Below, one piece after another: positions 9,890 through 19,613 of a DNA stretch of 64,000 bases. The position numbers and the translations under genes were made by a program. Under the pieces are notes generated by a model. It worked only from the letters and a program-made list of their open reading frames with translations, searched no databases and was not told the origin of the DNA. Within the stretch, counting starts at the first letter, position 1; every line of letters starts with the position of its first letter. The stretch lies in contig NZ_LR732816.1 of the NCBI RefSeq assembly GCF_902506205.1, positions 619,733 to 683,732 of the forward strand, written 5' to 3'. The stretch is from Brevundimonas sp. G8 (lineage in GTDB: Bacteria > Pseudomonadota > Alphaproteobacteria > Caulobacterales > Caulobacteraceae).

Positions 9890-11173
9890 ATGAGTTTGAA
9901 ATCGATTGCGGCGGCGTTGTCGCTTGCGGGCCTGTGCGCGGGTTCCGCTCATGCCGAGACCCTTGCACCGCTCACGTTCGCCGAGCGTCTGGCGCAGGCA
10001 GGGTCGCCGCTGATCCTCCGACCGGAGGGCTTTTCGGGTCCGGGCGCGGCGATACTGTCGGAGGCCATAGACGCCAGCCGCTACGTCCTCATCGGCGAGA
10101 GCCATTTTTCGCGCGAGATCCCCGCCTTCACCACGAACGTGTGCCGATTGATGGCGGCTGGCGGCCCGGAGACTGGCGGCCTGACGGCTATGGCCGTCGA
10201 GACCGGGCCAGAGGCCGCCGTAGCGGTCAACGCACGGCTTAGAGCGCCGGACCGGGAACAGCAGATTTCCGACTTCATGACCGCCCATCCCGACGCCATG
10301 GCCTTCCTCAACGGCCGCGACGAGGGTCAGACCGCCGCCGATTGCGCGGGCGTCGCGGGGCCGGACTTCGAGCTGTGGGGACTGGATCAGGAGTTCCTGG
10401 GAGCAAGCGGTTATCTGATCGAACAGATGCTGACGGCCGGTCCGGGACCGCTCGCCCGTGCTCAGATCGAGGCGCTGGCCGAGCAGGAGCGAACGGCGAC
10501 ACAGGCCGCGCTGGCCTCCGGTTCGCCCTTCGACTTTTTCCTTTTGAAGGCCACCGATGCGACGCTGGATCAGGCGGGGGCGGCCATCGATCAGGACGGC
10601 GGCGACCGGGTCAGGGCGTTGTTCGCGGCCCTGCGCGAAACCCGCGCCATCTATCAGGCGTCGCAGGCTCGCCGTGGCGATCCGAACGGGCGCAGGGCGC
10701 GGCTGATGAAACGGACGCTGGCGGCCCATTTCGCCGAGGCGCCGCAGGCGCGCGTGCTGATGAAGTTCGGCGCCTACCATCTCTACAAGGGCTACAATCC
10801 CCTCGGCCAGCGCGATGTGGGCAATTTCGTCGCTGAACACGCCGACGGAGAGGGCGTACAGTCCCTCCACATGATCGTCGTCGGCGCGAGAGGCACGGAG
10901 GCCGGCTACAACGGGGTCGGTCGCCCGATGAAGGTGCACGACTTCGACGTGATGACGGAAGAAGGCGGCGACTGGCGCAAGGATGTGACGCTGGCCCGTC
11001 CGTCGAACATGGCGCCGGGCGACTGGCTCCTGGTGGATCTGCGCACTCTGCGCAGCGCCGATCTGGACGCGCTGACGCCTGAATGGCGCGACATCATCCG
11101 CGGCTACGACCTGGCCGTCGTCGCGCCGGAACTGACAGCGTCCACCAAGCTGGGGGCGGATTACGTCCCTTAG
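9890..11173 (+). CDS. exported EreA/ChaN-like (Tiki superfamily) protein of unknown function
   Basis: A 427-residue protein starting MSLKSIAAALSLAGLCAGSAHAE, a clear signal peptide. The mature part has YVLIGESHFSREIP near residue 60 and a later KFGAYHLYKG. These resemble the Gly-Glu-(Ser/Ala)-His and second-histidine motifs of the erythromycin-esterase/ChaN/Tiki fold. Start at 9890 gives the signal peptide immediately; the in-frame start at 9836 adds a non-signal stretch. No neighbouring gene suggests substrate. It may be a metal-dependent hydrolase or heme-binding protein, and the family call rests on short motifs only. Confidence 0.6.
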   Translation: MSLKSIAAALSLAGLCAGSAHAETLAPLTFAERLAQAGSPLILRPEGFSGPGAAILSEAIDASRYVLIGESHFSREIPAFTTNVCRLMAAGGPETGGLTAMAVETGPEAAVAVNARLRAPDREQQISDFMTAHPDAMAFLNGRDEGQTAADCAGVAGPDFELWGLDQEFLGASGYLIEQMLTAGPGPLARAQIEALAEQERTATQAALASGSPFDFFLLKATDATLDQAGAAIDQDGGDRVRALFAALRETRAIYQASQARRGDPNGRRARLMKRTLAAHFAEAPQARVLMKFGAYHLYKGYNPLGQRDVGNFVAEHADGEGVQSLHMIVVGARGTEAGYNGVGRPMKVHDFDVMTEEGGDWRKDVTLARPSNMAPGDWLLVDLRTLRSADLDALTPEWRDIIRGYDLAVVAPELTASTKLGADYVP

Positions 11174-11247
11174 ACGCAGACCGCATTGATCAGCTTGGTT
11201 CAAGAAGGACGGTTGCACTTCGATCTCAGGGACCGCACCTAGCGGCC

Positions 11248-12708
11248 ATGCCTGTCTTCCCCGCCTACCGCCCCGAACCGCGCTTCTTCGACCTGGGCGC
11301 CGACTATGCCGATGCGGTTCAGGCCGCCGACTTCCCGCAGACGACCTTGCGGTTCCGCAACGACCGCGCCACCGCCGAGGTCGGGCTGGAGGGGCTGGAC
11401 GACGCCGAATGGATCGCCGCCTTCGGCCGGTTCGAACCCCTGCCTGGCCAGCCCGGCCCCCTCGCCATGCGCTATCACGGGCATCAGTTCCGCCACTACA
11501 ATCCCGACCTGGGCGACGGGCGCGGCTTCCTGGCGGCGCAGATGCGCGAAACGCCTCAAACAGCCGCGCTCCGCGAGCGCGGCGATAGGCAAGGAAAGCC
11601 CTCGGGTCGGTTGCTCGATCTGGGGACGAAAGGCTCTGGCACGACGCCTTGGTCGCGCAGCGGCGACGGGCGGCTGACGCTGAAGGGCGGCGTGCGCGAG
11701 GTGCTGGCGTCGACGATGCTGGAGGCCCAGGGTGTTCCCACCAGCCGGGCGTTTTCTTTGATCGAGACGGGCGAGGCGCTGGAGCGCGGGGACGAGCCGT
11801 CGCCGACGCGGTCCGCCGTCCTGGTCCGCCTGTCGCACTCGCATGTCCGGTTCGGGACGTTCCAGCGCGCGGCCTATCTGGGTCGCCGCGACCAGATCGA
11901 GGCGCTGATCGAACATGTTCGCACCCTGTATCACCCCGGCGTGGCCGCCGGGGATGCGCCCGGCCTGCTGACCGCCATCGTCGAGGCCTCGGCGAAGCTG
12001 ACGGCGCGGTGGATTGCGGCGGGCTTCGTGCACGGGGTGCTGAACACCGACAATCTGAACGTCACGGGCGAGAGTTTCGACTATGGCCCCTGGCGGTTCC
12101 TGCCCGAATACGACCCGGCCTTCACCGCCGCCTATTTCGACCAGACCGGCCTTTACGCCTTCGCGCGTCAGCCCGAGGCGGTGTTCTGGAACCTGACGCA
12201 GTTGGCGGGCTGTCTGAAGCTGGTCGCCGACGTCGAGCCGTTGACGGCGGCGTTGAACGGGTTCGGCCCGGCCTATATCCGCGAACTGCGCGCCGCCTTC
12301 CTGATGAGGCTGGGCGTGCTCAGCCTGGGCGAGGCGGCGGATCAGCGGCTGGTGGATGCGACCCTGGCCCTGTTGCGTGAGGGCGGCGCGGCGATGCGGT
12401 GGGAGCCGCTGTTCTTCGACTGGTTCGGCGGCTTCGCCTCCTCAGCCCGCGCCCTGTCGGGACCGCGCGCGAAACTCTATCAGGGCGAGGCCTTCGACGC
12501 CTTCCGCTTCGCCCTGATGGAGCATGAACCCGACCGGATCGAACGGCTGGAGCACCCGATGTTCGCCGCCCGCGAGCCCGAGGAGATGCTGATCGACGAG
12601 GTCGAGGCGATCTGGGCCGCCATCGCCACCGACGACGACTGGGCGCCCTTCCAGGCCAAGCTGGACCGACTGGAAGCCGCCCGCGTCGCCTGGGACTTCA
12701 GCGCCTGA
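11248..12708 (+). CDS. selO: protein adenylyltransferase SelO (YdiU/UPF0061 family)
   Basis: A 486-residue pseudokinase-fold enzyme that transfers AMP to Ser, Thr or Tyr of target proteins and is tied to redox homeostasis. Family landmarks are YHGHQFRHYNPDLGDGRG, LKGGVREVLAS (conserved Arg) and VHGVLNTDNLNVTGESFDYG, which carries the metal-binding Asn and Asp. Length matches bacterial SelO at about 480. The ATG at 11248 opens directly on the conserved N-terminus; a longer in-frame start would overlap the previous gene. The downstream gene is separated by operators and is probably independent. Confidence 0.92.
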   Translation: MPVFPAYRPEPRFFDLGADYADAVQAADFPQTTLRFRNDRATAEVGLEGLDDAEWIAAFGRFEPLPGQPGPLAMRYHGHQFRHYNPDLGDGRGFLAAQMRETPQTAALRERGDRQGKPSGRLLDLGTKGSGTTPWSRSGDGRLTLKGGVREVLASTMLEAQGVPTSRAFSLIETGEALERGDEPSPTRSAVLVRLSHSHVRFGTFQRAAYLGRRDQIEALIEHVRTLYHPGVAAGDAPGLLTAIVEASAKLTARWIAAGFVHGVLNTDNLNVTGESFDYGPWRFLPEYDPAFTAAYFDQTGLYAFARQPEAVFWNLTQLAGCLKLVADVEPLTAALNGFGPAYIRELRAAFLMRLGVLSLGEAADQRLVDATLALLREGGAAMRWEPLFFDWFGGFASSARALSGPRAKLYQGEAFDAFRFALMEHEPDRIERLEHPMFAAREPEEMLIDEVEAIWAAIATDDDWAPFQAKLDRLEAARVAWDFSA

Positions 12709-12737
12709 CGCCGAACCTTACGAAAGCTTCATCTCGT

Positions 12738-12783
12738 TTATCGATAATTTTCTTGTTCGTTTATCGATAAATCCATATCGATA
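12738..12783. promoter_or_regulatory. three-copy TATCGATA palindromic operator
   Basis: Two exact copies of the 10-bp palindrome TTATCGATAA lie at 12738-12747 and 12761-12770. A shorter copy TATCGATA is at 12776-12783. Centres are 23 and 14 bases apart. They occupy an AT-rich island upstream of the DUF2975/Xre gene pair, where a promoter would be expected. The likely ligand is the small Xre protein encoded second in the operon. Confidence 0.6.
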
Positions 12784-12831
12784 GTCACCAAGGCGGTCGC
12801 GGAGGGCGACCCGATTGGAAGGGCTATCAAG

Positions 12832-13359
12832 ATGAAACTCGTCGGCAAGCGGTCGGCCGCCAGCGCTCTGCGGTGGCTGCTGGGCTTTCTCAATGTCTTC
12901 GTGATGATCGGCGCGGTGGGCATAGGCGTCGTGTTCCTGCTGACCCTGGTTATTCCCAGCTTCGGCGCAGGCGTCATAGATGCCCTGAAAGGCGCCCCGA
13001 GCGACCCCGGCCATGCTTTCGAAATCACCGGCCGCCTGACATTGCTCGGCGCCGTCATGGCCTGCGGCTTCACCTGGTGGATACTCAACCGACTGCGGCG
13101 CATCCTGTTGTCGGTGAACCTGGGCGACGCCTTCGAGTTCGCCAATGTCAAACGGCTCCAGGCCGTGGGCTTCGGCCTGATCGGCATCCAGCTGACGGCC
13201 TTGCTGCTGGCCTTCGTCGCGCCCCAGGCCATCGGCCAGTCCGTGTCCGACTACGACTTCAACCTCGGTTCGTGGTTGGGCATTCTGGTGGTCTTCATCC
13301 TGGCCGAGGTGTTCCGGCAGGGGTCGGCCATGCGCGACGAACAGATGACCACGGTCTGA
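12832..13359 (+). CDS. DUF2975 family membrane protein
   Basis: A 175-residue integral membrane protein with four hydrophobic segments, at about residues 17-42, 60-82, 118-136 and 146-163. A cytoplasmic loop between the second and third carries LRRILLSVNLGDAFEFANVKRLQ, read in parts. This arrangement matches DUF2975. Families of this type are commonly encoded next to a 70-residue Cro/CI-like regulator of the YozG group, which is the case here (14 bases downstream). Function is unknown; a membrane partner that modulates the regulator is a common guess. Confidence 0.8.
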   Translation: MKLVGKRSAASALRWLLGFLNVFVMIGAVGIGVVFLLTLVIPSFGAGVIDALKGAPSDPGHAFEITGRLTLLGAVMACGFTWWILNRLRRILLSVNLGDAFEFANVKRLQAVGFGLIGIQLTALLLAFVAPQAIGQSVSDYDFNLGSWLGILVVFILAEVFRQGSAMRDEQMTTV

Positions 13360-13373
13360 GAGAGGGGCGCGCC

Positions 13374-13592
13374 ATGATCATGATCCAACTGGACCGCCTG
13401 CTGCTCGAACGCCGCATGTCCCTGACCGAACTGTCCGACCGCGTCGGCGTCACCCTGGCCAATCTGTCGATCCTCAAGACCGGCAAGGCCCGCGCCGTCC
13501 GCTTCTCCACCCTGGACGCCCTGTGCCGCGAACTGGACTGCCAGCCCGGCGACCTGATCGTCCAGACGCCGGGGGTGCAGCCGGAGGATTGA
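13374..13592 (+). CDS. small Xre/Cro-CI helix-turn-helix regulator (YozG-like)
   Basis: A 72-residue single-domain regulator. The helix-turn-helix covers MSLTELSDRVGVTLANLSIL, followed by KTGKARAVRF and LCRELDCQPGDLI, the typical tail of the YozG/Xre-3 group. The start has a GAGAGGGG ribosome site. It is the second gene of an operon with the DUF2975 membrane protein and probably binds the TATCGATA palindromes upstream of the pair (autoregulation inferred). Confidence 0.88.
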   Translation: MIMIQLDRLLLERRMSLTELSDRVGVTLANLSILKTGKARAVRFSTLDALCRELDCQPGDLIVQTPGVQPED

Positions 13593-13614
13593 CGCAAGTC
13601 TGATGAGGGTGCGC

Positions 13615-13956
13615 TCATGTCGAGAGTTCCGCCGACCGCTCGACATGATCGATCATCGCCTGTCGCGCTTCATCCTCGGCCCCATACAGGCCGGACTCAA
13701 AGACGGGAAACTCCGTCTCCCAAGGCGCGATCCCTGGTGCAGACACGGTCTGTCGCTTCCATTCGGCGAAGCTGTAGAGGCCGTCGGTGCGGCGAACCAG
13801 TTCGGTCCATTCACCCGGCCCCACGCCCTCCTGCCGCCAGACGATGTCTCTGGGCGGGTGGACGAAGGGCGCGACAACGGGTTTGGCGACGGGCTTCAGT
13901 CGCTGACCCAGCCAATCGCGAAAGCGTTCGAACGGCCCCTTTTCGATCAGCGCCAT
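13615..13956 (-). CDS. conserved hypothetical protein, 113 aa
   Basis: A soluble 113-residue protein with no signal peptide or membrane segment. The N-terminus is basic and Pro-rich (RLKPVAKPVVAPFVHPPRDIVW). A mixed alpha/beta part contains Trp-rich elements (GEWTELVRRTDGLYSFAEWK). It starts with ATG 15 bases after the stop of the acyl-CoA dehydrogenase on the same strand, so it is probably the last gene of the fatty-acid oxidation operon. I do not recognise the family. Confidence 0.7.
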   Translation of the reverse strand: MALIEKGPFERFRDWLGQRLKPVAKPVVAPFVHPPRDIVWRQEGVGPGEWTELVRRTDGLYSFAEWKRQTVSAPGIAPWETEFPVFESGLYGAEDEARQAMIDHVERSAELST

Positions 13957-13971
13957 CGTGCCGTCGTCGCC

Positions 13972-15135
13972 TTAAAGCGTGCGCGCGATCAACAGCTTCA
14001 TGATCTCGTTGGTGCCGCCGTAGATGCGCTGCACCCGCGCGTCCTTGTACAGCTGCGCGATGGCATATTCGTTCATGTAGCCATAGCCGCCGTGCAGTTG
14101 CAGCATCTCGTCCAGGGTCTCGCCCTGGATGTCCGTCACCCAGTATTTGGCCATCGAGGCCGTGGCGGCGTCGAGTTTGCCCTCAAGGTGCAGGCCGATG
14201 CAGTGGTCGACGAAGACCTTCGCAACAGTGAGCTTGGTCTTGACCTCGGCCAATTTGAACTGGGTGTTCTGGAAGTCGAGGATCCGCTTGCCGAAGGCCT
14301 TGCGTTCCTTGACGTAGGCGATCGTCGCCTCCAGCCCGCGCTCGGCGGCGGCGACGCCCTGGACGGCGATGTTCAGCCGTTCCTGCGGCAGTTGCTGCAT
14401 CAGCTGGACGAAGCCCTGGCCCTCGCCGCCGCCGATGATGTTGTCGCCCGGAACCTTGACCTCGTTGAAGAACAGTTCGGAGGTGTCGTTCCCCTCCATG
14501 CCGATCTTGTGCAGGTTGCGGCCGCGTTCGAAGCCTTCCGCGCCGTCGGTTTCAACGACGATAAGACTGGTGCCCTTGGCGCCCTCGGCCGGGTCGGTCT
14601 TGGCCACCACGATGATGAAGTTCGCCAGCTGGCCGTTGGTGATGAAGGTCTTGGAGCCGTTGACGACATAGCCGTTGCCGGACTTGACCGCCGTGGTCTT
14701 GATGCCTTGCAGGTCCGAGCCGGCGCCTGGTTCGGTCATGGCGATGGCGCCGACCAGCTCCCCCGAGGCCAGACGCGGCAGCCAGCGCGCCTTCTGCTCC
14801 TCGGTGCCGTAGTGCCAGATGTAGGGGGCGACGATGGCGTTGTGCAGCGAGATGCCGAAATGGTCCGCGCCCTTCCAGCCCAGCTGCCGCATCAGCACGA
14901 CCTCATGCCGATAGTCGCCGCCCATGCCGCCGTCTTCTTCGGGCATGGACAGGCCCAGCAGGCCGTCGGTCCCGGCCTGGGTCCACAGGTCGCGCGGCAC
15001 GCTGGAGTTGGCGATCCAGGACTGGACCTGTTCCGGCGGCGCGTGCTCGTCGATCCATTTGCCGACGCTGTCGGAGAAGAGGACGATCTCCTCTTCACGC
15101 ATGAAATCGGGGTCGGGGCTGTTGAGGATGTTCAT
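13972..15135 (-). CDS. acyl-CoA dehydrogenase (LCAD/isovaleryl-CoA dehydrogenase-like), 387 aa
   Basis: An FAD-dependent alpha,beta-dehydrogenase of acyl-CoA thioesters of standard length. It shows the substrate/flavin motifs AMTEPGAGSDLQGIKT and NGSKTFITNGQLA, and ends with LHGGYGYMNEYAIAQLYKDA plus IYGGTNEIM. Gly replaces the catalytic Glu at the YEGT position of medium-chain enzymes. A Glu at residue 252 (QERLN) lies where isovaleryl and long-chain enzymes carry their base. It is transcribed with the second dehydrogenase and MerR gene upstream but separated by a palindromic repeat. Chain-length specificity is inferred only. Confidence 0.9.
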   Translation of the reverse strand: MNILNSPDPDFMREEEIVLFSDSVGKWIDEHAPPEQVQSWIANSSVPRDLWTQAGTDGLLGLSMPEEDGGMGGDYRHEVVLMRQLGWKGADHFGISLHNAIVAPYIWHYGTEEQKARWLPRLASGELVGAIAMTEPGAGSDLQGIKTTAVKSGNGYVVNGSKTFITNGQLANFIIVVAKTDPAEGAKGTSLIVVETDGAEGFERGRNLHKIGMEGNDTSELFFNEVKVPGDNIIGGGEGQGFVQLMQQLPQERLNIAVQGVAAAERGLEATIAYVKERKAFGKRILDFQNTQFKLAEVKTKLTVAKVFVDHCIGLHLEGKLDAATASMAKYWVTDIQGETLDEMLQLHGGYGYMNEYAIAQLYKDARVQRIYGGTNEIMKLLIARTL

Positions 15136-15151
15136 GAGGTCACTCCAACAT

Positions 15152-15299
15152 TCTCCCTCCCCGTCCGGGGAGGGTGGCCGCGCAGCGGCCGGGTGGGGGC
15201 GGCAAGGTGAAGCGGCCTAGATCGGAGTGCGTGTCGCCCTACCGCCCCCACCCGGTCTCCGCTTCGCTTCGACCACCCTCCCCCGCGGGGGGAGGGAGA
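15152..15299. repeat. intergenic palindromic repeat cluster
   Basis: Several nested inverted repeats fill the gap between two acyl-CoA dehydrogenase genes. CCCTCCCC/GGGGAGGG lies at 15155-15174. A perfect 14-bp pair, CCGGGTGGGGGCGG (15189-15202) and CCGCCCCCACCCGG (15242-15255), follows. A third G/C-rich hairpin ends near 15299. The gap codes for nothing recognisable. Similar 'ctccctccc-gggagggtgg' blocks near 62.5 kb suggest a dispersed family. Confidence 0.6.
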
Positions 15300-15318
15300 G
15301 CCGTTAGGGCTTCGCTCC

Positions 15319-17103
<1,785 letters not shown>

Positions 17104-17106
17104 GGA

Positions 17107-17589
17107 TTACGCTCTTGCTTTGAAGGGGTGGTGATGGTCGTGGTTGAGACGCGCGCGCAGCAGCTTCTCATAGTCTTCGGCGCCCGGCAGCAGGTCGGGG
17201 CGGTGTTCGGAAAGCTTGGATTCCATCCAGTCGCAGGCCTGTTCGGCCGTCTCGATGGCGCCTTCGATGTCTTCCAGCTGCTGCTTCAGCGCCGCGATCT
17301 GGGCGCGGTGCCGCACCAGGGCCACGGCCATCTGATGGACGTTGTGGTCCTTCTGATCATAGAGATCCATCATGTCCTGGATCTCCTGAAGGGTGAAGCC
17401 GATGCGGCGTCCCCTCAGGATCAGTTTCAGCCGGGCGCGGTCGCGGGCGTCATAGACGCGGGTCTGGCCCTTGCGCGCGGGGGTCAGCAGGCCCTTGTCC
17501 TCATAGAATCGCAGGGCGCGCGCCGTGGCCCCGAACTCGCGGCAGAGCTGGCGGATGGAATAGGTGCGGTGGTCGTCGGCGGTGGCCAT
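17107..17589 (-). CDS. MerR-family regulator of the acyl-CoA dehydrogenase operon
   Basis: A 160-residue MerR protein. The N-terminal winged helix (TYSIRQLCREFGATARALRF, then YEDKGLLTPARKGQTRVYDARDRARL in parts) is followed by a coiled dimerisation helix (about residues 75-120) and a short His-rich end. It is the first gene of the operon, with two palindromes of the LiuR type 14 bases before its ATG. In proteobacteria such regulators (LiuR and relatives) repress branched-chain amino acid or fatty-acid degradation genes and respond to acyl-CoA intermediates. That assignment is inferred from context and operator. Confidence 0.88.
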   Translation of the reverse strand: MATADDHRTYSIRQLCREFGATARALRFYEDKGLLTPARKGQTRVYDARDRARLKLILRGRRIGFTLQEIQDMMDLYDQKDHNVHQMAVALVRHRAQIAALKQQLEDIEGAIETAEQACDWMESKLSEHRPDLLPGAEDYEKLLRARLNHDHHHPFKARA

Positions 17590-17602
17590 GCCCCAACATA
17601 AC

Positions 17603-17643
17603 TTGACGTGCGCGTAAAGGAAAGCGCTTTACGCGCACGTAAG
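17603..17643. promoter_or_regulatory. paired palindromic MerR operators
   Basis: Two 16-bp near-palindromes, TTGACGTGCGCGTAAA (17603-17618) and TTTACGCGCACGTAAG (17628-17643), are mirror images. Together they form an exact 14-bp inverted repeat separated by seven bases. Each resembles the TTKACGT-n-ACGTMAA operators described for LiuR-type MerR regulators. They lie directly upstream of the MerR start. Confidence 0.65.
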
Positions 17644-17689
17644 GGTAAGCTTTTCGTGTGGTGAACCGACAAGCCAAGTCGCAGGCATG

Positions 17690-17722
17690 AAAAAGCCCGG
17701 AACCTGGGGGGAGGTTCCGGGC
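17690..17722 (-). terminator. Rho-independent terminator of the DoxX gene
   Basis: Read on the minus strand, a perfect 11-bp stem (GCCCGGAACCT with its complement) encloses a six-base C loop and is followed by TTTTT. It lies about 50 bases beyond the stop of the DoxX-like gene. Confidence 0.85.
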
Positions 17723-17770
17723 GCAAACGCCGGACTGCAGGGGGGAGAGGGGTCCGACGTTCGATCTCTT

Positions 17771-18190
17771 TCAGAAGGCCTTGCGACGACCCAGCAGGAC
17801 CGGGATGGTGAAGGCCAGAAGGATGGCGTTGACCACGGCCAAACCCAAGTCCTGGCTCATCGCGTGGATGACCAGCATGGTCGATTCCAGCACCACCAGG
17901 CCGGTCGCCGCCGTCATCAGCAGCGGGCGGCCGATGCGCCACGAGATCAGCGGGCTGAGCACGCCCATGGCCAGCACGATCTCGACCACGCCCAGGCCGC
18001 GCACCATGTTCTCGGGCGCAACCGCAGGCCAACCCATCAGATTGATGAGGTTGGTCATCGGCTCGGTCAGCTTGGCATAGCCGGCGGCGATGAAGAACAT
18101 CGCGATCCAGCCCTGCAGCGTCCAAAGGGCGATGTTGGCGTAGGCGGCGCGGCTGCGCGAGGGGGCGGTGGTGAAGGTGGAGGTGGTCAT
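17771..18190 (-). CDS. DoxX-like four-helix membrane protein
   Basis: A 139-residue membrane protein. Helix 1 is ALWTLQGWIAMFFIAAGYAK, followed by TEPMTNLINLMGW and three more hydrophobic segments ending in VNAILLAFTIPVLLGRRKAF. The first-helix GYAKL motif and overall size match DoxX-like/SURF4-type proteins, whose biochemical role is unclear. The ATG at 18190 lacks a good ribosome site; a TTG at 18250 would add twenty residues with no better site. It is monocistronic, with its own terminator and a repeated GATGAC element about 100 bases upstream. Confidence 0.75.
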   Translation of the reverse strand: MTTSTFTTAPSRSRAAYANIALWTLQGWIAMFFIAAGYAKLTEPMTNLINLMGWPAVAPENMVRGLGVVEIVLAMGVLSPLISWRIGRPLLMTAATGLVVLESTMLVIHAMSQDLGLAVVNAILLAFTIPVLLGRRKAF

Positions 18191-18279
18191 CGGGGGAGGA
18201 ACCTGATTTCGTAACAGTCGCGATATCGGATTGGGGATCGCCGTTCGCAAGAGGGGATATAGCGGCGCTTTCGATATTT

Positions 18280-18321
18280 GTCATCAGGCGATGACATCAG
18301 CGGATGACATCAGTTGATGAC
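18280..18321. promoter_or_regulatory. GATGAC repeat array (13-bp period) upstream of doxX-like gene
   Basis: GATGAC begins at 18290, 18303 and 18316, exactly 13 bases apart. The first two copies are extended to GATGACATCAG, itself a short palindrome (GATG-A-CATC). An inverted copy, GTCATC, sits at 18280. There is no coding sequence here. The array lies between the end of the GumN gene and the doxX-like start, so it may be a regulator binding cluster. Confidence 0.45.
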
Positions 18322-18388
18322 TTTGTGTTACAGGCCGGGGCGTCTGGTCCGATTCCCGACGCCCCACAACCCCGATACGCTCGGCGCC

Positions 18389-19360
18389 CTATTGTCGGAT
18401 CACCGATATTCCGCGCGCGGCCAACAGATCCTGCACGGTGTCGTCCCCGGCGAGGTGACCGAGACCCACGGCGATGAAGCTGGTTCCTGATCCCGCGAGC
18501 AGGGTCTCGATCTGGTCGGCCCAGTCGGCGTTGCGGCTCGCCATGAAGATCTGGTGCGTCTCTTCGGAGATGGCGCGGCCGTTCTCGTGCGCATACTGCG
18601 CCATTGCGGCCGGGTCGTTTGCGATCCAGCCGGCCACGACGCGGTCCAGATCGGCGGCGGCCGTGCCGTAGGTCTTCAGATAATGCCGCAGATAGGTCTT
18701 CTGGCCGTCGTCGCTCATCCGCGCCAGGCCGCCGATCTGCTGGTCGATAGTCTCGAAGCCGTGGATGGTCTTGCCGGCCGCCAGCGCTCGGGTCCGCAGG
18801 TTCATCTCGACGCCCAGCTTGGGGTCGTATCCCGCCGCCGTCAGTGGGCCGGTGGCGATCATCAGCGCGGCGAACCAGGGCCGGAACGGATCGATCTGCT
18901 GCGCGGTCAGACCGGCCGCCGGGGCGGCGATGGCCAAGGTCGCCAGTTCGTCGGGCGTCAGCCAACTGGACAGGGGGCGTTCCGGCGACAAGCCATATTG
19001 CTGGATTATCGGCATGATGGCGGCCTGGTCGTCCGGGCTGGTGACCTCGAACCAGACATCCGAGGCGCTGTCGAAGGCGGCGTCCACCTTGTCCGATCCC
19101 CAGGCCGTGCCGGGCTTCAGCAGATGGATCGTGCCATAGAGATAGACGGTGGAATCCGCGTCCCGGATGACCCAGAGGGGCGGGCCGTCGCCAGCGGCGC
19201 GGGCGATGGGGGCCAAGGCGACGGGGGGAGGCGCAACGGGTGTCTCGGCATAGGCTTCGCCGGCGAAGATGGCCGCCCAGGCGGCGAGGCCCAGCGCCAT
19301 GCCGGCGCCGACGGATTGGACGCGCGAAGCCGCGCGCCCCAGAACGATCTGGAGGTTCAT
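18389..19360 (-). CDS. exported TraB/GumN family protein
   Basis: A 323-residue protein with an N-terminal signal/anchor (hydrophobic residues 19-38, cleavage near AYAE). It has the family's first motif VYLYGTIHLLKPGTAW and the C-terminal TSFIAVGLGHLAGDDTVQDL. These two His-containing motifs belong to the TraB/GumN branch of the Tiki metalloprotease-like superfamily. Role in bacteria is poorly defined; a periplasmic or membrane-bound metal-dependent enzyme is likely. It is alone on its strand, about 28 bases before the HTH/membrane pair in transcription order. Confidence 0.85.
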   Translation of the reverse strand: MNLQIVLGRAASRVQSVGAGMALGLAAWAAIFAGEAYAETPVAPPPVALAPIARAAGDGPPLWVIRDADSTVYLYGTIHLLKPGTAWGSDKVDAAFDSASDVWFEVTSPDDQAAIMPIIQQYGLSPERPLSSWLTPDELATLAIAAPAAGLTAQQIDPFRPWFAALMIATGPLTAAGYDPKLGVEMNLRTRALAAGKTIHGFETIDQQIGGLARMSDDGQKTYLRHYLKTYGTAAADLDRVVAGWIANDPAAMAQYAHENGRAISEETHQIFMASRNADWADQIETLLAGSGTSFIAVGLGHLAGDDTVQDLLAARGISVIRQ

Positions 19361-19415
19361 GGTCGTATCCTTGGTTTGAAGGGGTGTGGCGCGACGCGGG
19401 ATGCGTCGCCGCCGG

Positions 19416-19613
19416 TCAGACGGCGAAGAGGTCTTCGACCGGATGGTTCAGGGCGCGAGACAGGCGAAAAGCCAAGCTCAGCGAAGGCGCATAGAGGCCG
19501 GTCTCGATGGCCCGCAGCGTCAGGCGAGAGACGCCGATCCGACCGGCCAGTTCTGCGAGAGAAAGCCGGCGCCGGTCACGCACCGCGCGCACGCGGTTGG
19601 CGAGCCGGCTCAT
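19416..19613 (-). CDS. small Xre-type helix-turn-helix regulator
   Basis: A 65-residue single HTH domain: LAELAGRIGVSRLTLRAIE as the DNA-binding core and PSLSLAFRLSRALNHPVEDLF as the typical Xre tail. ATG overlaps the stop of the preceding small membrane protein by four bases (ATGA), so the pair is translationally coupled. This arrangement (small membrane protein plus YgzD/Xre regulator) is a recurrent bacterial module of unknown signal. Confidence 0.88.
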   Translation of the reverse strand: MSRLANRVRAVRDRRRLSLAELAGRIGVSRLTLRAIETGLYAPSLSLAFRLSRALNHPVEDLFAV

